Source: Hetaerina americana
Taxonomy: Eukaryota; Arthropoda; Insecta; Odonata; Calopterygidae
DNA length: 64,000 nucleotides
NCBI GenBank assembly: GCA_022747635.1
Contig: JAKTNV010000003.1
Location: forward strand, 15,060,911-15,124,910
Reading direction: 5' to 3'
Shown: piece by piece, positions 33,546 through 45,800 of the stretch
Numbering within the stretch: position 1 is the first letter of the stretch
How the letters are laid out: every line of letters starts with the position of its first letter
Notes under the pieces: generated by a model
Databases searched by the model: none
What the model was told of the DNA's origin: nothing
The model's input: only the letters and a program-made list of their open reading frames with translations
Made by a program: the position numbers and the translations under genes

Positions 33546-34795
33546 AAACGATAAGAAAATAATGCCCCGAGACATCAATGAATATTAATATTTGAGAGAA
33601 AAGACTCAGGGCGATCTAAATAGCACTAAACTCCCTTATTAAGCATTAAAGATGAAGCTTAAAAAAATAAGGTCATAAGAGGATAAATTAAGGAAACAAA
33701 TAAAATGGTTTACCTTAGGGAATATCGTACATGAAAAATATTGAACCCAGTTAGCTTTAAATAAAATTGTGTATAAATGAATGAACACGACTAAAGAGCA
33801 AAATTCTGATCGGGAAAAATTCTCGGGAGCGGAATAGAATGACTAGAAGAGTTTTTATTATAAACGTGTGCATATGAAAAGTCCCGAATGCCTGCAGTTC
33901 CTAATCCTCGAATCGGAGAATAGCAGCCCCTGGCAAAATTACAAAGAATATAAAAAGAATTATTATATACTCGTACGTACTGCCATTGCCGACGGTCGAA
34001 TTTTTAATTTAATTTCGAGTAAATTGAAATAGCACACCGAAAAACTGCATTAACAGTGACATAGAGATAGATATACGATGTATAAGTAATATAGCCTTCA
34101 ATTGTCCTGATGCTTTGCAGAAAAAGTGCTCTGAGCTATAAGAAACATTGAAAAAACTGCTTTAGGTTTAGTTTCCAAATATCACTGTGAACCACGCTTC
34201 TTTCTGAATGTCATTGGAATAGATATAGCATTGGAAGTTGGCATTGCTGACGATCGTCATAGATGGAATTATATAGCACAGCCTATTCATTGCATAATAT
34301 TTTATTTTGCATTCGATATCAATGTAAGAAGGGGGTGGAATCACAATGAAGTACGTCAGCATTGAGAGCAAAGACGAGGTCTTCAACAGGAAAGTTCGCG
34401 CTCGACAGAGCCAAATGTCCTCCGAGGGAGTGCGGACTAATTCAACGATATTCTCGAACTAAATTAGAAGTCTCATGAAAGTGTACTGTGGAATTAATTC
34501 GCAATTATTGCCAAAGGAAACTCCTAGGAGATTTCCTAAACTTGGAATCGACCATTAATACGGGTCCATGTTCTCTGCCCAAGTAATCGACCAATAGCTA
34601 TAGTATCATATATATTCTGTAACTTAATGCCAATCATAGGGTAGGAGGAAAGTACATTGGTCATTATTGGCTATTTTTTCCTGCCGAACGAATTCTCCTC
34701 TTTGCACCTCTAACTCAATAACAAATTACATCAAAAGTCTCACTAAAGAGTAACGCAATGTGGATTTCCTCTCTTCACAGGGGTTGAGGGTTTTT
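33546..34795. other. AT-rich spacer
   Basis: A 72-codon minus-strand frame at 34168-34386 is more balanced in composition than most but has no family signature and no clear splice sites. No annotation is made. Confidence 0.35.
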
Positions 34796-35625
34796 GTGCG
34801 CCCACTGGCCATTATCAATGGGGGACGCGGGGGCGTTGGAGAGAGAGGGACGACTGCCGGGGTGAGTGGGGGGGAGGGAGGGCGCACGCCTGAAGGGGTC
34901 CACGAGGAGGAGGAGGTGTGGCAGGGTGAAAGGGGACAGGGCACGGATGAGTAATCCCGGCATCCTCAGGCGGGCGGAGGAGTGAGAGATGAATGCTTGT
35001 GCAGCGGGAAGAAGATACGGAGGGAGGGGGTGTGCGGTGCAGCGGGGCAAAGTTTTCGGAATGGGGTGCAAGTGGGTAGGGCAAAAGGGAAAGAGACAAA
35101 GGCTAAGGTGGTTATGGCCTATGAGGCCATTCTTCACGGCAGGGTGCGCTGGGATCCTGCTTGCGTGCACCCCTTGGGAGTGGGCCTAAGGGGGGGAGGG
35201 GTATGATGGGGCCTGACCGGGGGGACGGGTAGCGGTTATGTGGCGGGGAGGGGGGGAGATAGAGTGGAGTGAGAGGGTGGGTCTTGAGGGGGACGGATGC
35301 CTAGGTCCGCCCGGGGGTGGGCAGAGGGGAAGGAGGCGGTGTGGGTGTGTGTCTAAGCAGGGGACGACGGGGGCACGTTGCACCCTATTGCGTGCATGTC
35401 GCCCGCCTACCGAGATGAGGCGAGAGGCACGCAGATTCCCTCAGGGGTCTCGGCTTAATCTTCATTCTCTATGGATTTATTCGCGTCGCTACGGGAGTAG
35501 TAGCGAGGGAGGTGGGGGTCGAGGAAATCGTTCTCGGGGAAAGGAGGCCGGTAGGGATTGTGTGTGTGTGGAGCGGGGGTGTGAGGGTTGCTCCTTGGAG
35601 GCGAGTGGTGTATATCAGAAATACC
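34796..35625. repeat. G-rich island
   Basis: The plus strand carries many G-runs, notably 34860-34880, 35185-35215 and 35235-35330, with CpG dinucleotides. Overlapping frames on both strands (34775-35170 minus, 35238-35630 plus and others) are Gly/Arg- or Pro/Ser/His-rich. No exon is supported. Confidence 0.55.
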
Positions 35626-35959
35626 CATAAGGCAGTAGCTGGAGGCTATATTATGAAAAATGGCCGTCAGTTTTTCCCGGAATAAACTTCGCCGAAAACA
35701 CCGATCTCCTGCTGGTGAGTCAAATTTCGACTCATTTTATTGGACAATTTCATGATATTAGACATCAAATGGGAAAAAACTCGTAATGTTAAATATTTAA
35801 AGTAAGCTGGTTGCAGAAGGATTGGCAGCTTATCTGTTATTTCTATATTTTTACAAATTTACCTAGAAAAGAAATCTATTCGAGAAAATTCATGAAACCG
35901 AAACAAATCTTCGAGCAGCCTAGCAAAGTGTATCTTCATATTTAATTCCATTAAATTGA
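35626..35959. other. Spacer
   Basis: AT-rich, no feature recognised. Confidence 0.35.
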
Positions 35960-36261
35960 GTAGTAGTATTTATGGGAGGCGACCGACAGCTAAGGTCATT
36001 TGCGCCATTAGGGATGGTCGGGAAAGGAAGGGTGGAGAGAAATCCGGCGTCGATATTTGCCTACTCTTATCGAAAGACGCCAAGGGGTCCGCAGTTTAAC
36101 GTCCCATCCGACGGACGTCGTACTCACTCAAAGTGCTCTCCAGAAGCACCTCAAGTAGGATTTGGGATACCACTGAAAAATATTTGACGCCGCCGGGAGC
36201 CGAAACCGGGTCCTCTGGGTGGGAAACCAGTACGATAGCCGCCGCACCATCTTGATCCCCC
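35960..36261 (-). repeat. tRNA-derived SINE, family B, copy 2
   Basis: On the minus strand it starts near GGGGATCAAGATGGTGCGG, has a diverged B box (GGTTTCGGCTCCCGG), the GTGGTATCCCAAATCC block, ACGTCCGTCGGATGGGACGT, and ends TAGCTGTCGGTCGCCTCCCA with an ACT-type tail (35960-35970). It is colinear with copies at 27901-28205 and 50893-51199. Confidence 0.75.
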
Positions 36262-38027
36262 ATTTCATTGAGATCTGGCCGATAGAGTGTAATATTTCAC
36301 CAACTAACCTGAGCCATTGAATAAATGCTGGGAAATAACCTAGGTTAACGTCATTCCGAAACAGGTTTCAACCTTTTACCTTTGAATTGACCATAACTTT
36401 CTTCAACAATCAGGCTACTGCAACAGCCGAATAAATTAAGTAAAATCACCACCATACTAAATGTCCCTAAATCAAAAATTGATAAATTATCAAAATTTTT
36501 AATTTTTGTGCAATGCGATCTCCTTGGTGGTGCGTAAATCATCCGTATTTTATAGAACTCCATCCTAAATAAGTTTTTTAACTGCTCACGATCTCTGGTT
36601 TATCATGAGCGGGCATTGAAGACAATTCACATAATAGAACTGCATGAGAAATATTCTACAACATTAGGCAGACTTCAAGAACATGGGCACCTCTTCGCCA
36701 GGCATCGTGTGATCAAGGCCATTCCTCACCTTTGGGATGAAATGACGGGTGTGTGGTACATGAGTTTCAACTCAAATAACGTTTCCTTAGTATATACGTA
36801 TAATTTACACATGCACGAAACATAGCTTTCCAGGTGTGAAACCGTTTTCCTTCGTCAAACCGAGCACAAAATATGTTCGCAAATGTTCATATTATAAATT
36901 TTAAGGAAACAACTATGAAATATAAGAGCAGGTTATTATTTCTCTGATCAACTACAATGTCAAAACTTTTTAACCTTGAATACCCTTTCATTTGATTGCA
37001 CAGTTAACACATGCCAGCACTTAAACCGGCAATTTTCTCATCTGCAATTCCGTTAATAATGAAAATAAATACCGTTCACAGATAAAGACAACCACATGTA
37101 TTCGTGATACCAAACCGGATTAGTAAATGAATAAGCTGTATATATAAAATACATTACTGTAATGTTAGTGGCAACGGAGCTAATCGCTACGGAAGCTCGT
37201 CATTTGTGATATTTTCTTCTCAACTTTAAAATCTAGTTTTATCTAGGATTAGTTATTTTTTCCAGGCTATATATTAATAACGAAAGACATTTTAAGGAAT
37301 AAGAAAACTTTTCATCGACCAGTGCCCATTAATAGCCCCTAGCTAAAATTGTTCGCCCCGATGGCCATCGAAAAAACAAATTGAAAGATAATGTCGTCCG
37401 AGCCGTTAAGTTTAGCGGAACAGACCATTAAACGACCAAGGTGACAATGGACAGTAATTGGTACCCACTCAACTCAGGGTCAGTACGTTACCATGGATTG
37501 GCAATTATATTCGCGGCTCTGAATTTTATGTGCTGGCGCAATTAATGAAGAGATACTGAAAGGAAATACCCCTCACGACAAATTGGATAGAATCCGCAGG
37601 GTTAGGGTATCCAATAAAGGGGATTCCTTTTATATTCTGTGAAAGGAAGTTAAAAAAATACCAGAAATAAAAAACAATGGAAGTATTAGGGAGTAGAATT
37701 CATATTTTTGGGGTACCAAAGGTATTAAGGAATTATATTGGGAATGTAATTTTCGTTAGTTCGTTAGATTAATTAGATCATTATTATAATTACCACCTTA
37801 ACTCCTAATTAGGATTTTTTACGAGCTCCCAACATTTTAGTGCTTATTTTAAGAAAAAATATTTAAAGAAAAGAGGAGATTTTGTCATCATTATCGCACG
37901 TTATGGTTTTCGCCCCAAGGAGAAGGTTAGTGTTTTCGTCGGATATGCATCAACTTTTGCCACTCAATAACAATTCATCGAATACTAAAAGAATTAGTGT
38001 GTGAAATTAAATATGAAAAATTAAATT
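36262..38027. other. AT-rich spacer
   Basis: No gene, RNA or repeat is recognised. The 69-codon frame at 36616-36825 has no domain. Confidence 0.4.
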
Positions 38028-38208
38028 TGGAGTGTAAGAGGACGCCTCGGTAGTTTGTCTAAAGTACTTCGCCGGATATTAAGAGATCAGGGTTCGAATC
38101 CCGGTCTAGGTGCATTATTTTTACATTTTGGATTTTAGAACTTCAAAGCGCCATAGCGGATGACTCCGTTGAAGTAAATTCCGTGGCATTTCACTCAGTT
38201 CTTTGAAT
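38028..38208 (+). repeat. tRNA-derived SINE, family A, copy 1
   Basis: The head has a diverged A-box region (CTCGGTAGTTTGTCTAAAGT) and an exact B box GGTTCGAATCC at 38091-38101. Then come a GCATTATTTTTACATTTTGG block, GCGGATGACTCCGTT at 38156-38170, and the 3' part GTGGCATTTCACTCAGTT. The element proper begins GGACGCCTCGG at 38040. The bases before it (TTTGGAGTGTAAGA) look like an inverted piece of the SINE interior. Confidence 0.75.
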
Positions 38209-39330
38209 AATTCATGCAATATATATTCGTAAAGATCGCACTCGAAAAATATTGGAGACAATCTGCGCAGGTATATTTTAAGACGAGCGATAAGGTTTAC
38301 TGGTTATCTAAATACAACAAATGAAAAAATCTAATGAATGAATTCCAAATAATTCTAATGAAACGGGAGTCATGCATGTATAAGGTAAATAGTTCATTTA
38401 CTACCAACAACAGACTCCCCCATTTGGTTGAAATTAAAATTATATATGCAAACGATAAAATAAACCTTATTTGACCTGACAGTGTTACTATTTCAAGACA
38501 AACCAAAAATGTCTTCATTTACCTCTTTAATTAAATGCCTTTCTGCTCAACTCCAATATAAATCCAAACCCAATTAAGCAAGGCTGCGTGATTTTCATGC
38601 ATAACAATGGAGATTCCCATTTTCATAGAATTGATAAAAATAAGTGTCATTGTGAAAGTGGGACTAATAAGGGGAGTTTTTGAAATTGAAGCGGAAGTTA
38701 GTGACTTATGGCGACAAGACGGTCCCAAAACAGTTTAAATGGACGGATTTCATCCTATCCGTCTATATTTCATAGAGATTTATGCATACTTTTTCTTCAG
38801 TTACATTAATTTTTAATACTTTTTTGTATTTTTAGACGGGCGTATCCGCCAGGATCTGTGGACCGCGCGTCGTTCTCGCGTGAGCGAAACAAACAGTCCC
38901 TTCAAATAGAATTCGAAGAAGTGGTACATCACTTTAAGCGTCCATTCATAACCATTTCGGAACGGATTTTGACTGTCTGGCGCGTGTCGGCATGACGGTG
39001 TTGCGTGACAATGACGGAGAAAAGGGACGCCAAGTTGGCGGGGATAGCGGGGTGAAGTGGCGGCATAAAGGATTAGGGCAAGAAGGCGGCGGTCGACGAG
39101 CGGGGAAATTTATGACTCGGGTCTCTCCGGATTGAGTGGGAAAAAAAGGGATGGCGCATGAGAGGAAACGTTTTACGCAAATGAAGAAAACAAATGAGGA
39201 AGGAGCTGCTCGAGTGGATTATTCCGGGCGATTTTTCTCAGCTATGCCTCCCTCCCCATAACGTCATGCCCGCCCTATCTATCCCTTTTAGCCGATTATT
39301 TGGCGCATCCGGGGGTTGGACTAAGCCGCC
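38209..39330. other. Spacer
   Basis: AT-rich, with a CpG-containing part at 38850-39130. The minus-strand frames at 38297-38518 and 38531-38728 have no domain. Confidence 0.35.
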
Positions 39331-39480
39331 GGTGGTTGATGCAATCAACGGATCAGCACGAAGCAACGATTAGGAAACTCGCCTCGCCTCACCGAGGATC
39401 CGGGTTAGATTCAATTGAGGATTTGATCGGCGTGCATGGAATTCTCAAGGACGTGTTTAGTTTGCTTGTGTTTACATTAA
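39331..39480 (+). repeat. Possible tRNA-like SINE head
   Basis: CGATTAGGAAACTCGCCTCG, then CACCGAGGATCCGGGTTAGA and TTC, resembles a tRNA-derived head with a B box damaged at two sites. No second copy exists in the window, so this is tentative. Confidence 0.3.
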
Positions 39481-40089
39481 ATCCTGATCCGGTCGGCGTG
39501 TACAGTAACGACCAAGTCAAAAGCTACACTGAATTTCTCGTCGTCCTTCCTGTTCTCCCAAATAACCCAACGATCCATAATAATCGATGCGTTAGCCTTG
39601 GATGTAATCTATTTACTCTCCAAACACACAATAATTATTGTCTTCTTTTGATGACCTATTATGACGCTCGAATTCACGTTTTTCACGCCGGATTTCCATG
39701 AAGAATATTTCAATGATTTGTAAAAGTATGCAATGTTCACTCCAAAGGCTTCACCTAACGTTTTGCTAGTTATGTTAGGGGTGATTTTGTATTTTTTAAT
39801 GAAGAATGAGGTACAGCGACTCCTCACGGAGACACGTATTTTTTTCTAGAATTTTCGCCCCGCAATTTACAGCTTACGACGTCTACTATCAGCCACACCG
39901 ACAGAATACTTTCGCCAAAGAATGTGTTTTTCAAAATATTATACCAGTTTTTCGCGATAAAACCAACAAGAGAAATACGAGGTTTATTCCAAATAGCACG
40001 GAACTGTGTGGAAAACCTCCCGAAACATTTCCGCTAGCAATATAGACATGAGGTATTGTATGTCAACCTGCGAATAACAGATTTGGAAC
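39481..40089. other. Spacer
   Basis: The frames at 39300-39701 and 39806-40045 have no recognised domain. Part of this may be older LINE sequence leading into the next feature. Confidence 0.35.
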
Positions 40090-40453
40090 ATTGAAAAAGT
40101 GGACCAGCAAAGGATAGAGGCTTTTGAAACATGGTTCAGAACAGGGTAATTCAGTAGATAAAACGGAGCGAGTTACAAGGAATTAAATATAGATAAGTAC
40201 AAGGGGAAATGCCCTTATGGACAATTCTACGGCAAAGACAAGAATTTGGATTGGATAAACCTTGAGACACAATGGATTAAGTAGAATAACAATGGAAGGG
40301 GATATTGATGACAAGATCCCACGAGGAAGACCAAGACAGGGAAACATGGGACAAAATACGAAAGACGTTAAACAGAGAAGCTATTAAGGGGTGATGGGAT
40401 TAACACCGAAAAGAGAATAATGGACTGCTGCTGGAAACCAATTTCAGGATTGA
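40090..40453 (+). pseudogene. LINE ORF2 C-terminal fragment (decayed)
   Basis: The frame from 40090 reads IEKVDQQRIEAFETWFRTG. After a damaged middle comes, in a second frame, WIG-stop-TLRHNGLSRITMEGDID, then KIPRGRPRQGNMGQ, TKDVKQRSY and WTAAGNQFQD before TGA at 40451-40453. These are the EAFE.W block, the GH.LRH.GLL..I.EG.I.GK..RGRPR block and the W..A.NQ end of a large arthropod LINE ORF2 family. At least four stops and a frameshift are present. It is homologous to 2325-2530 and 43462-43990, but not clearly of the same subfamily. Confidence 0.8.
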
Positions 40454-42080
40454 AATACTGATGAGCACAGATATTTCACAAATTAACAATAGCAACTACA
40501 TAAAATTATATATTTTCAAATCCCTTTTTAAATTTCGCATTAAATATCAATTGAGACACCTACTCAGGAAGCATTAATTTTCGGTTTGACAGTCACAATG
40601 AATTGATTTTTCTTCGAGCACTCTGGTTCCCTCACATATGGTCCGAGAGCAATTTAAAGGTGTAGACATCACCATTCGTACGCGGACAACACTGGCACAC
40701 ACAATAGATTTTCCACAGAGAGTTCACTCCATCTTCATTGTTTAGTCAAGAACTGCGGATTCAGCATTCAGCTCCGCGTCATATTCGCCATCTCACATTT
40801 TTCCGCGGAGAGGAAACTTTTCCCCAGCAACGAAGGGAGCGAGTGGTTTGATTAATCCCTCCACAAACAGGACATCAGTCAAGAAGTTCAGCCACGTCAA
40901 CCATCTCAGCTAGCTGCTGGCACACCTGAGACCCCTGGATATTCTAGATTTACTTGTATTTAATGCGTTTCCTCCTCTAAATTAATAACAGGAGTGACTT
41001 AAATACTTAAGTATTATTACTTATAAACCAGAACAGCTATCGTGGATACTCAGTCACCAAATCAGAAATGAATGCTTAAAATGAGAGTATAAGGCACAAT
41101 GAGTCTCAAGAAAAACCTGGTTAATAAACTTAACAACACCGTCATTACGGTGAACGTCAGACCTGGAAGTCGAACGCATGTGACAGGAAAATTGCATGAA
41201 TGGATTACTCCAAGGACATGAGTAGTCGTCAATTTCAACGTCTCAATTTCAAGTATTTAGAGTGCTTAACTGGACCTGTAAAGTGTAACTCCAGTAAAAT
41301 TATGTAAAGACATGCTATCAAACGGCAACTCGAACGGAAAATCGCTACTGTAGGTATTATATTCCCAGGTTATTAGATCTATTGGCCGATCGGCTGATGA
41401 AATGTTAAACTATTTTATTATGCTCTGGAAGGGTTGATAATTTCAACCTCATCAATATTCTAGGATAAGTTTGTTGTCGAGAATGAAGGGAGGAAATAAT
41501 TATACGGAATTGAAGAGGGGCTTCCTCAAGTGCCCGATTTCTGGTGGTACATTTCGTTAAGAGACGCAAGTAAATGTATTTTAATTCAATTGGTTAGGCT
41601 GTTTCCATCCAAAACCTAACCTAACTTGTAGAATAGCAATAATCATCAATATTCTTTGGGTAGGATTTTCGACTAACGAAGAAGTCGGCATGATTTGGAA
41701 GGATTACTCAACTAACAAGGTAGAGGGAGGAGAAGAATAGATGGACGGCATGGAAGGAGGCAGAAAAAATACAAAATTGAATAGGGGTTCATTGTAGTCC
41801 AGGTTGTCAAGTTTTGTTGCGTACATATCCATCTAACGGTGGCTCATCCGTGTGTATATAACAAATACCTACTTGGTTTATTGGTTGATCACTCTTACAG
41901 GTATTATTAACAAGAATAATACTTGCATAACTCAGTAAATTTTCTACGAGAACTAGAATTTCAAAATAAAAACTTCGAATTTAGTACAGAATTATTTATT
42001 TAACTGGACTTGAAAAATATCTCAATCTCATTGATGGAATGATTAATCAATAGGGCATAAAAGTCAATGCGACAATTTTA
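40454..42080. other. AT-rich spacer
   Basis: No gene or repeat is recognised. Two tandem CCTAA units near 41620 are too short to be telomeric. Confidence 0.4.
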
Positions 42081-42345
42081 GAGTGTAAAAAACATTCATT
42101 TTGCCCGGGGTTCGAAGCCGAGTGCTTTAGCTAGCTTCACTGGCGAAAGCACTCGGCATGAGTGTGTTAAGAAGGCAACCTCTTAAATTTTGAAATTTTG
42201 GTAAATCAAAAGGGATCCGGGTTCGAATCCCGGTAAAGGCGAATGATTTTTGCGCTCTTAAATTGTTTCATCGAAATGCATATTAGCGGATGACTCCGCT
42301 ATAGGTTACTGCTGCGGCATCTCCCACAGTTTCTTGGAAGAGCAT
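42081..42345. repeat. SINE family A, two copies fused head-to-head
   Basis: The left part (42081-42135) is minus-oriented: AGTGTAAAAAACATTC, then CCCGGGGTTCGAAG, then GCCGAGTGCTTTAGCTAGC. The right part is plus-oriented: AAAGCACTCGGC at about 42144-42155, an interruption, GGATCCGGGTTCGAATCCCG at 42214-42233, GCGGATGACTCCGCT, and GCGGCATCTCCCACAGTTTC near 42314-42334. The facing heads form a 12-bp stem, GCCGAGTGCTTT/AAAGCACTCGGC. Confidence 0.7.
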
Positions 42346-42480
42346 AAAAGGTTCTTTCGAATGTTCAATCGCCTCAATTCGGAATAGATACTCGATGGAA
42401 CTATTTAATTCGCGTTTAAAAATACTCAACCGGATATGAAATGTACTCCCAATCTCAATTAGTAAAAATCCTAATATAGT
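42346..42480. other. Spacer
   Basis: AT-rich, nothing recognised. Confidence 0.35.
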
Positions 42481-43140
42481 ATTTCCCTTACAGGTAAGGT
42501 GAATCGGCAGGCCTTTCTGGCGGAGGTTGGGAAGGGGGGCTTCCGCTGGTTTACCGTCGCTTGGTTTAGACCTTGGGGAGGGAAGCGGGGTGACGAGGAG
42601 GGAGCAAGGTCGGCGTGGAGGGTTGCGATGGTCGGTCCCCACGATTGGGGGGACCTCCCATTCTTGACATTCGTCTCCCCGGAGATAATGGCACGGAACA
42701 ATCACTCCGAATGTCGTGGGGAGGAGGAGGCGTGGCGGTTGGAGGGAAGTTTTGGGCGAGGGGTGAGAGGGTGGAAAAGAGAGGGTGGTGGGGAGAGGGG
42801 GTGAATAAATGTGTGGGTGAAGTCGGTCCACGTGGACCAACGGAAGCAGTAAGCGAGTAAGCGAGGCGAGACAGCCGCAATCTCCAGACGCGAGATGACA
42901 AGTCGAGGCGACAACGGTCACCTGCGTCTCTTCCTCCTTGTACACACACACACACACAATAACACATCCCTCCACCACTCAACCCATCCCTCTCTCTCAC
43001 TCCAACACACTCCCTCCCCATCTCCACCATCTCTTCCCCCGTTTGAGAAATTGCTGCGGCGAGAAATTGCCTGAGACTGATTCTCTCCCTTCTCAGCACC
43101 ACACTCAGTCACACCTCTCTTTTCCACCTTCATTTCAATC
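42481..43140. repeat. Skew-flipping island with (CA)n
   Basis: The plus strand is G-rich at 42500-42820. It then switches near 42900-42940 to C-rich DNA (42960-43140), with (CA)n at 42942-42958 at the flip. Minus-strand frames of 231 and 178 codons span it but are Pro/Ser/Arg/His-rich, overlap in two phases and show no domain, so they are not annotated as genes. Confidence 0.55.
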
Positions 43141-43461
43141 CTTGTGCATGCCTACAACTCTCCAATCCATTCAACCTCATTTTCTCTTGAACAGCAAGAA
43201 TCCATTCCACCAATGCCAATAATCTATGCTCAGCTTATGCCTTGGAAATCTTTGGATTGAATATTTCTGGCGAAGATAGGCATGTAGAAAAATATAGGAC
43301 TAAGAAATGAGAGCGTGAAATTGTATAGTCAGCGCTATTATAATTCTGTGTTTGTTATTGGGTAATCTACCGGTTAAAATAATACAGGTTTTGGATCGAC
43401 ACAACTACAAAATAAATATCTTGTTTCTCTTAACAAAACACAACCCAAAATCCTACTCTAA
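43141..43461. other. Spacer
   Basis: No feature is recognised. Confidence 0.35.
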
Positions 43462-43990
43462 AACAAGCCCATCTTCATCGCCGTATATTTCCTTTCTACC
43501 TTCATCCCGTCCAAGATTCCTATCCTTGGGGTTAGGCGGTAGAAGAGCCTCTTTATCGCCCCACAATAAAGGCGACTATCTATCTATCTTATTCCTGACC
43601 TTACTTGTTCACCTAACATTCTTACCTCTATCACAATCTTCAGCATCCCACTACCGATCAATGTTCTTTTCATTTATTTTCTTGCCTTTTTATGATTTCT
43701 CCTGACAATCCCCTCCGCTACCCCACCATACCCAGCACGTCCTCATTTTTCATTCTTTCGCTTCATTTCACCTTCTCCATCCTTCTCCACACCCGCATTT
43801 CAAAAGCCTCCAGTCTCCCTGGTTCAATTACCATGCTTACGCGTTGCACATAACTACTCTCTATATCAAAGTTTTAACGAGCCTTTTACCAACATCGTTA
43901 CTCAACGTCCCTGTCATCAATTCCCTCCACCTTGTGAATGCTTCTTTGTCGAACGCAATTCTTCTCCTTATACTCTAATCCCGAACTACT
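43462..43990 (-). pseudogene. LINE ORF2 C-terminal fragment (decayed)
   Basis: The minus strand carries, in order, RLEAFEMRVWRRMEKVK, a stop, SERMKNEDVLGMVG, GLSGEIIKRQ, then in another frame GMLKIVIEVRMLGEQ, and finally KVERKYTAMKMGL. These match the EAFEMW.WRRM.KVSW..R..NEEVL.M..E blocks, the LL..I..RQ block, the L...I.GRMLG block and the Y..MK end of arthropod LINE ORF2 proteins. Several stops and frameshifts are present. The RT core is absent. The EIIKRQ, RMLG and YTAMK steps parallel the fragment at 2325-2530, suggesting the same family. Confidence 0.8.
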
Positions 43991-45180
43991 TTGACCATTT
44001 TGATCCAAAACATTTCCGAGACATGAAAAATGTTCCAAGAGCCCATCAAAAAAATAATTATTATGCTAAATCTCCAAGCTTACTCACAAAAGAACACTTC
44101 TAAATAAAACTACCACTATGAATTGTTTCCGAAACATGTGTACAATTTATTAAACTACAGCTTTTCTCCAACTCACGGCAGACTTCATGGGGAAAGAAAT
44201 AAATTTAGCCATAATAGAATTAGAAAAACAAAATCAACTAATTGAAAACATAGAATTAACGATTGGCAACTAGCGAGTATTTCATGAATCCAATTGAACT
44301 TACATACATGCATGATCATAATTTCCATAAAGTAGTACAAGTAATTGCGGACGGGCGATGTGCGACTAATATACTCGTAGGTGTCATCATGTAGTTATTT
44401 TTTCGCGCATGCAAGTAAGTATGCGACTGGAATTCGGTTTATTCTATTGAGAAGTATGTTTCTTTCCATGGTTGTATTTATTGAATGAGTTTGACTTACG
44501 TTTCATAGTCAGAAATGAACTTACGAATGGATGGAGAGCTCTGTGGCGAATGCTAGTCATGCATGTAGGAATATTTCAATTTCTTGGACTGCCTTGTCCA
44601 AAGAAAGACCTGATCGAATGCACGCGTGGAAGAAATAAAGCGGTGACATCCCGCTACTCAAGCTGCCACTTTAAGACGGAGTTAGATGCACCACTTGCCC
44701 GGTGACATCATTCTGATCCAACTGAGAGATAAATGTGCCGGAAGTATTTTAAACTGTCGCGCTCGAATGAATCGACGGAAGAGATATAAAATCCCTGAAC
44801 CCGAATCCCCTCCGTTCCACGAGGGCTGACCCCGCCCGGTCCGCAAATCCCCATGGCACTCCGCCTCGATTCGACCCGGCTCCACTAACCGCAAAAGCTC
44901 ACTGCACCCCTCCGCTCTCCTCTCCGATCAAAATCGGTGCATCCACGGAACGATCAGCATAAACAAACACGTCGAAGGAAGCAAACGAGCACGTCGAGGA
45001 TCCAAACATTTTTTGTCTTCCATAAGAACTCGCCCTCGGCACAATCAAGATGAGCACCTTCATAATACGCGCACGGACGCAGACCCCGATGCAGGGGGAA
45101 CACGCTCAATCGCTTCGAATCGCCCCGTTCTCCCATTCCTCCCGCGCACCGTTCCAAGACGGACGTCTAAAGAGAATACT
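43991..45180. other. Spacer, CpG-richer from about 44640
   Basis: No gene is supported. The 44640-45180 part has more CpG than its surroundings. Confidence 0.35.
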
Positions 45181-45800
45181 AAGAAGGGACGGTGAATGGG
45201 AAGCAGGCAGTGTTAAGACGAGGAAAAAACGAGAGGGGAGGAGTGGGAATGAGTGTGGGGGCACCTCCAATGGGAGTGCATTTCGGGGAAGCGAGGGCAA
45301 CACCCCGATCATCCTTCCGCAGGCTAGAGTCCCCCTCTTTTTTCTATTTCTCCACCACTTCACAGCAACTTCCACCCCTCCCCCAATTCTACTTCGGCGT
45401 GTTCCCCGGCCCCCTACAGACATAATCCATCCCTCCACTGAAGTGGCGATGGTTAAAGAGACTGGAACTCGAGACAGAAAGAGAGGGAGGAAGCGAGAGA
45501 GTGCTTATGCAAATTGTCACAATCGTCCCTCCCCCTACCCACCCAGTCCTCCGCCGCCTTTCCCGAAGTGCCTTCCCAAAAATGCCCCCGAAGTATCCCT
45601 TCGTGCACTCTCTCCCCCCCTTTACCCTCCAACGCCCACCGCCAACACCACGCAGCATCCGTCCCTTCCTCCGCCCACTCACTCCACATCGCCACGCGTG
45701 CACGTGCAAACTCGATTTCCCCCCCCCCCACACCATCCCCACCCCGCCTGCCCACCCTCCCTCTTTCCCAGACCGAAACTTCCGAAGATGCCCTCGTTTG
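45181..45800. repeat. Skew-flipping island: short G-rich then long C-rich
   Basis: G-rich to about 45310, then strongly C-rich to about 45790. The 304-codon plus-strand frame (45050-45964) runs through it, but is Pro/Ser/His-rich in the C-rich part, overlaps others in different phases and has no recognised domain. I treat it as compositional. Confidence 0.5.

Noticed and set aside
34168..34386. Small minus-strand exon
   Set aside because: 72 codons, no recognisable family, and no decisive splice or start signals.
38041..38110. tRNA gene
   Set aside because: An exact B box is present, but acceptor and anticodon stems do not pair and the same unit recurs with SINE bodies, so it is a SINE head.
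41615..41632. Insect telomere repeat (TTAGG)n
   Set aside because: Only two tandem CCTAA units are present, expected by chance.
42283..42978. 231-codon minus-strand frame
   Set aside because: Its C-terminal end lies within SINE A sequence and the rest in a skewed island with a second overlapping frame; no domain.
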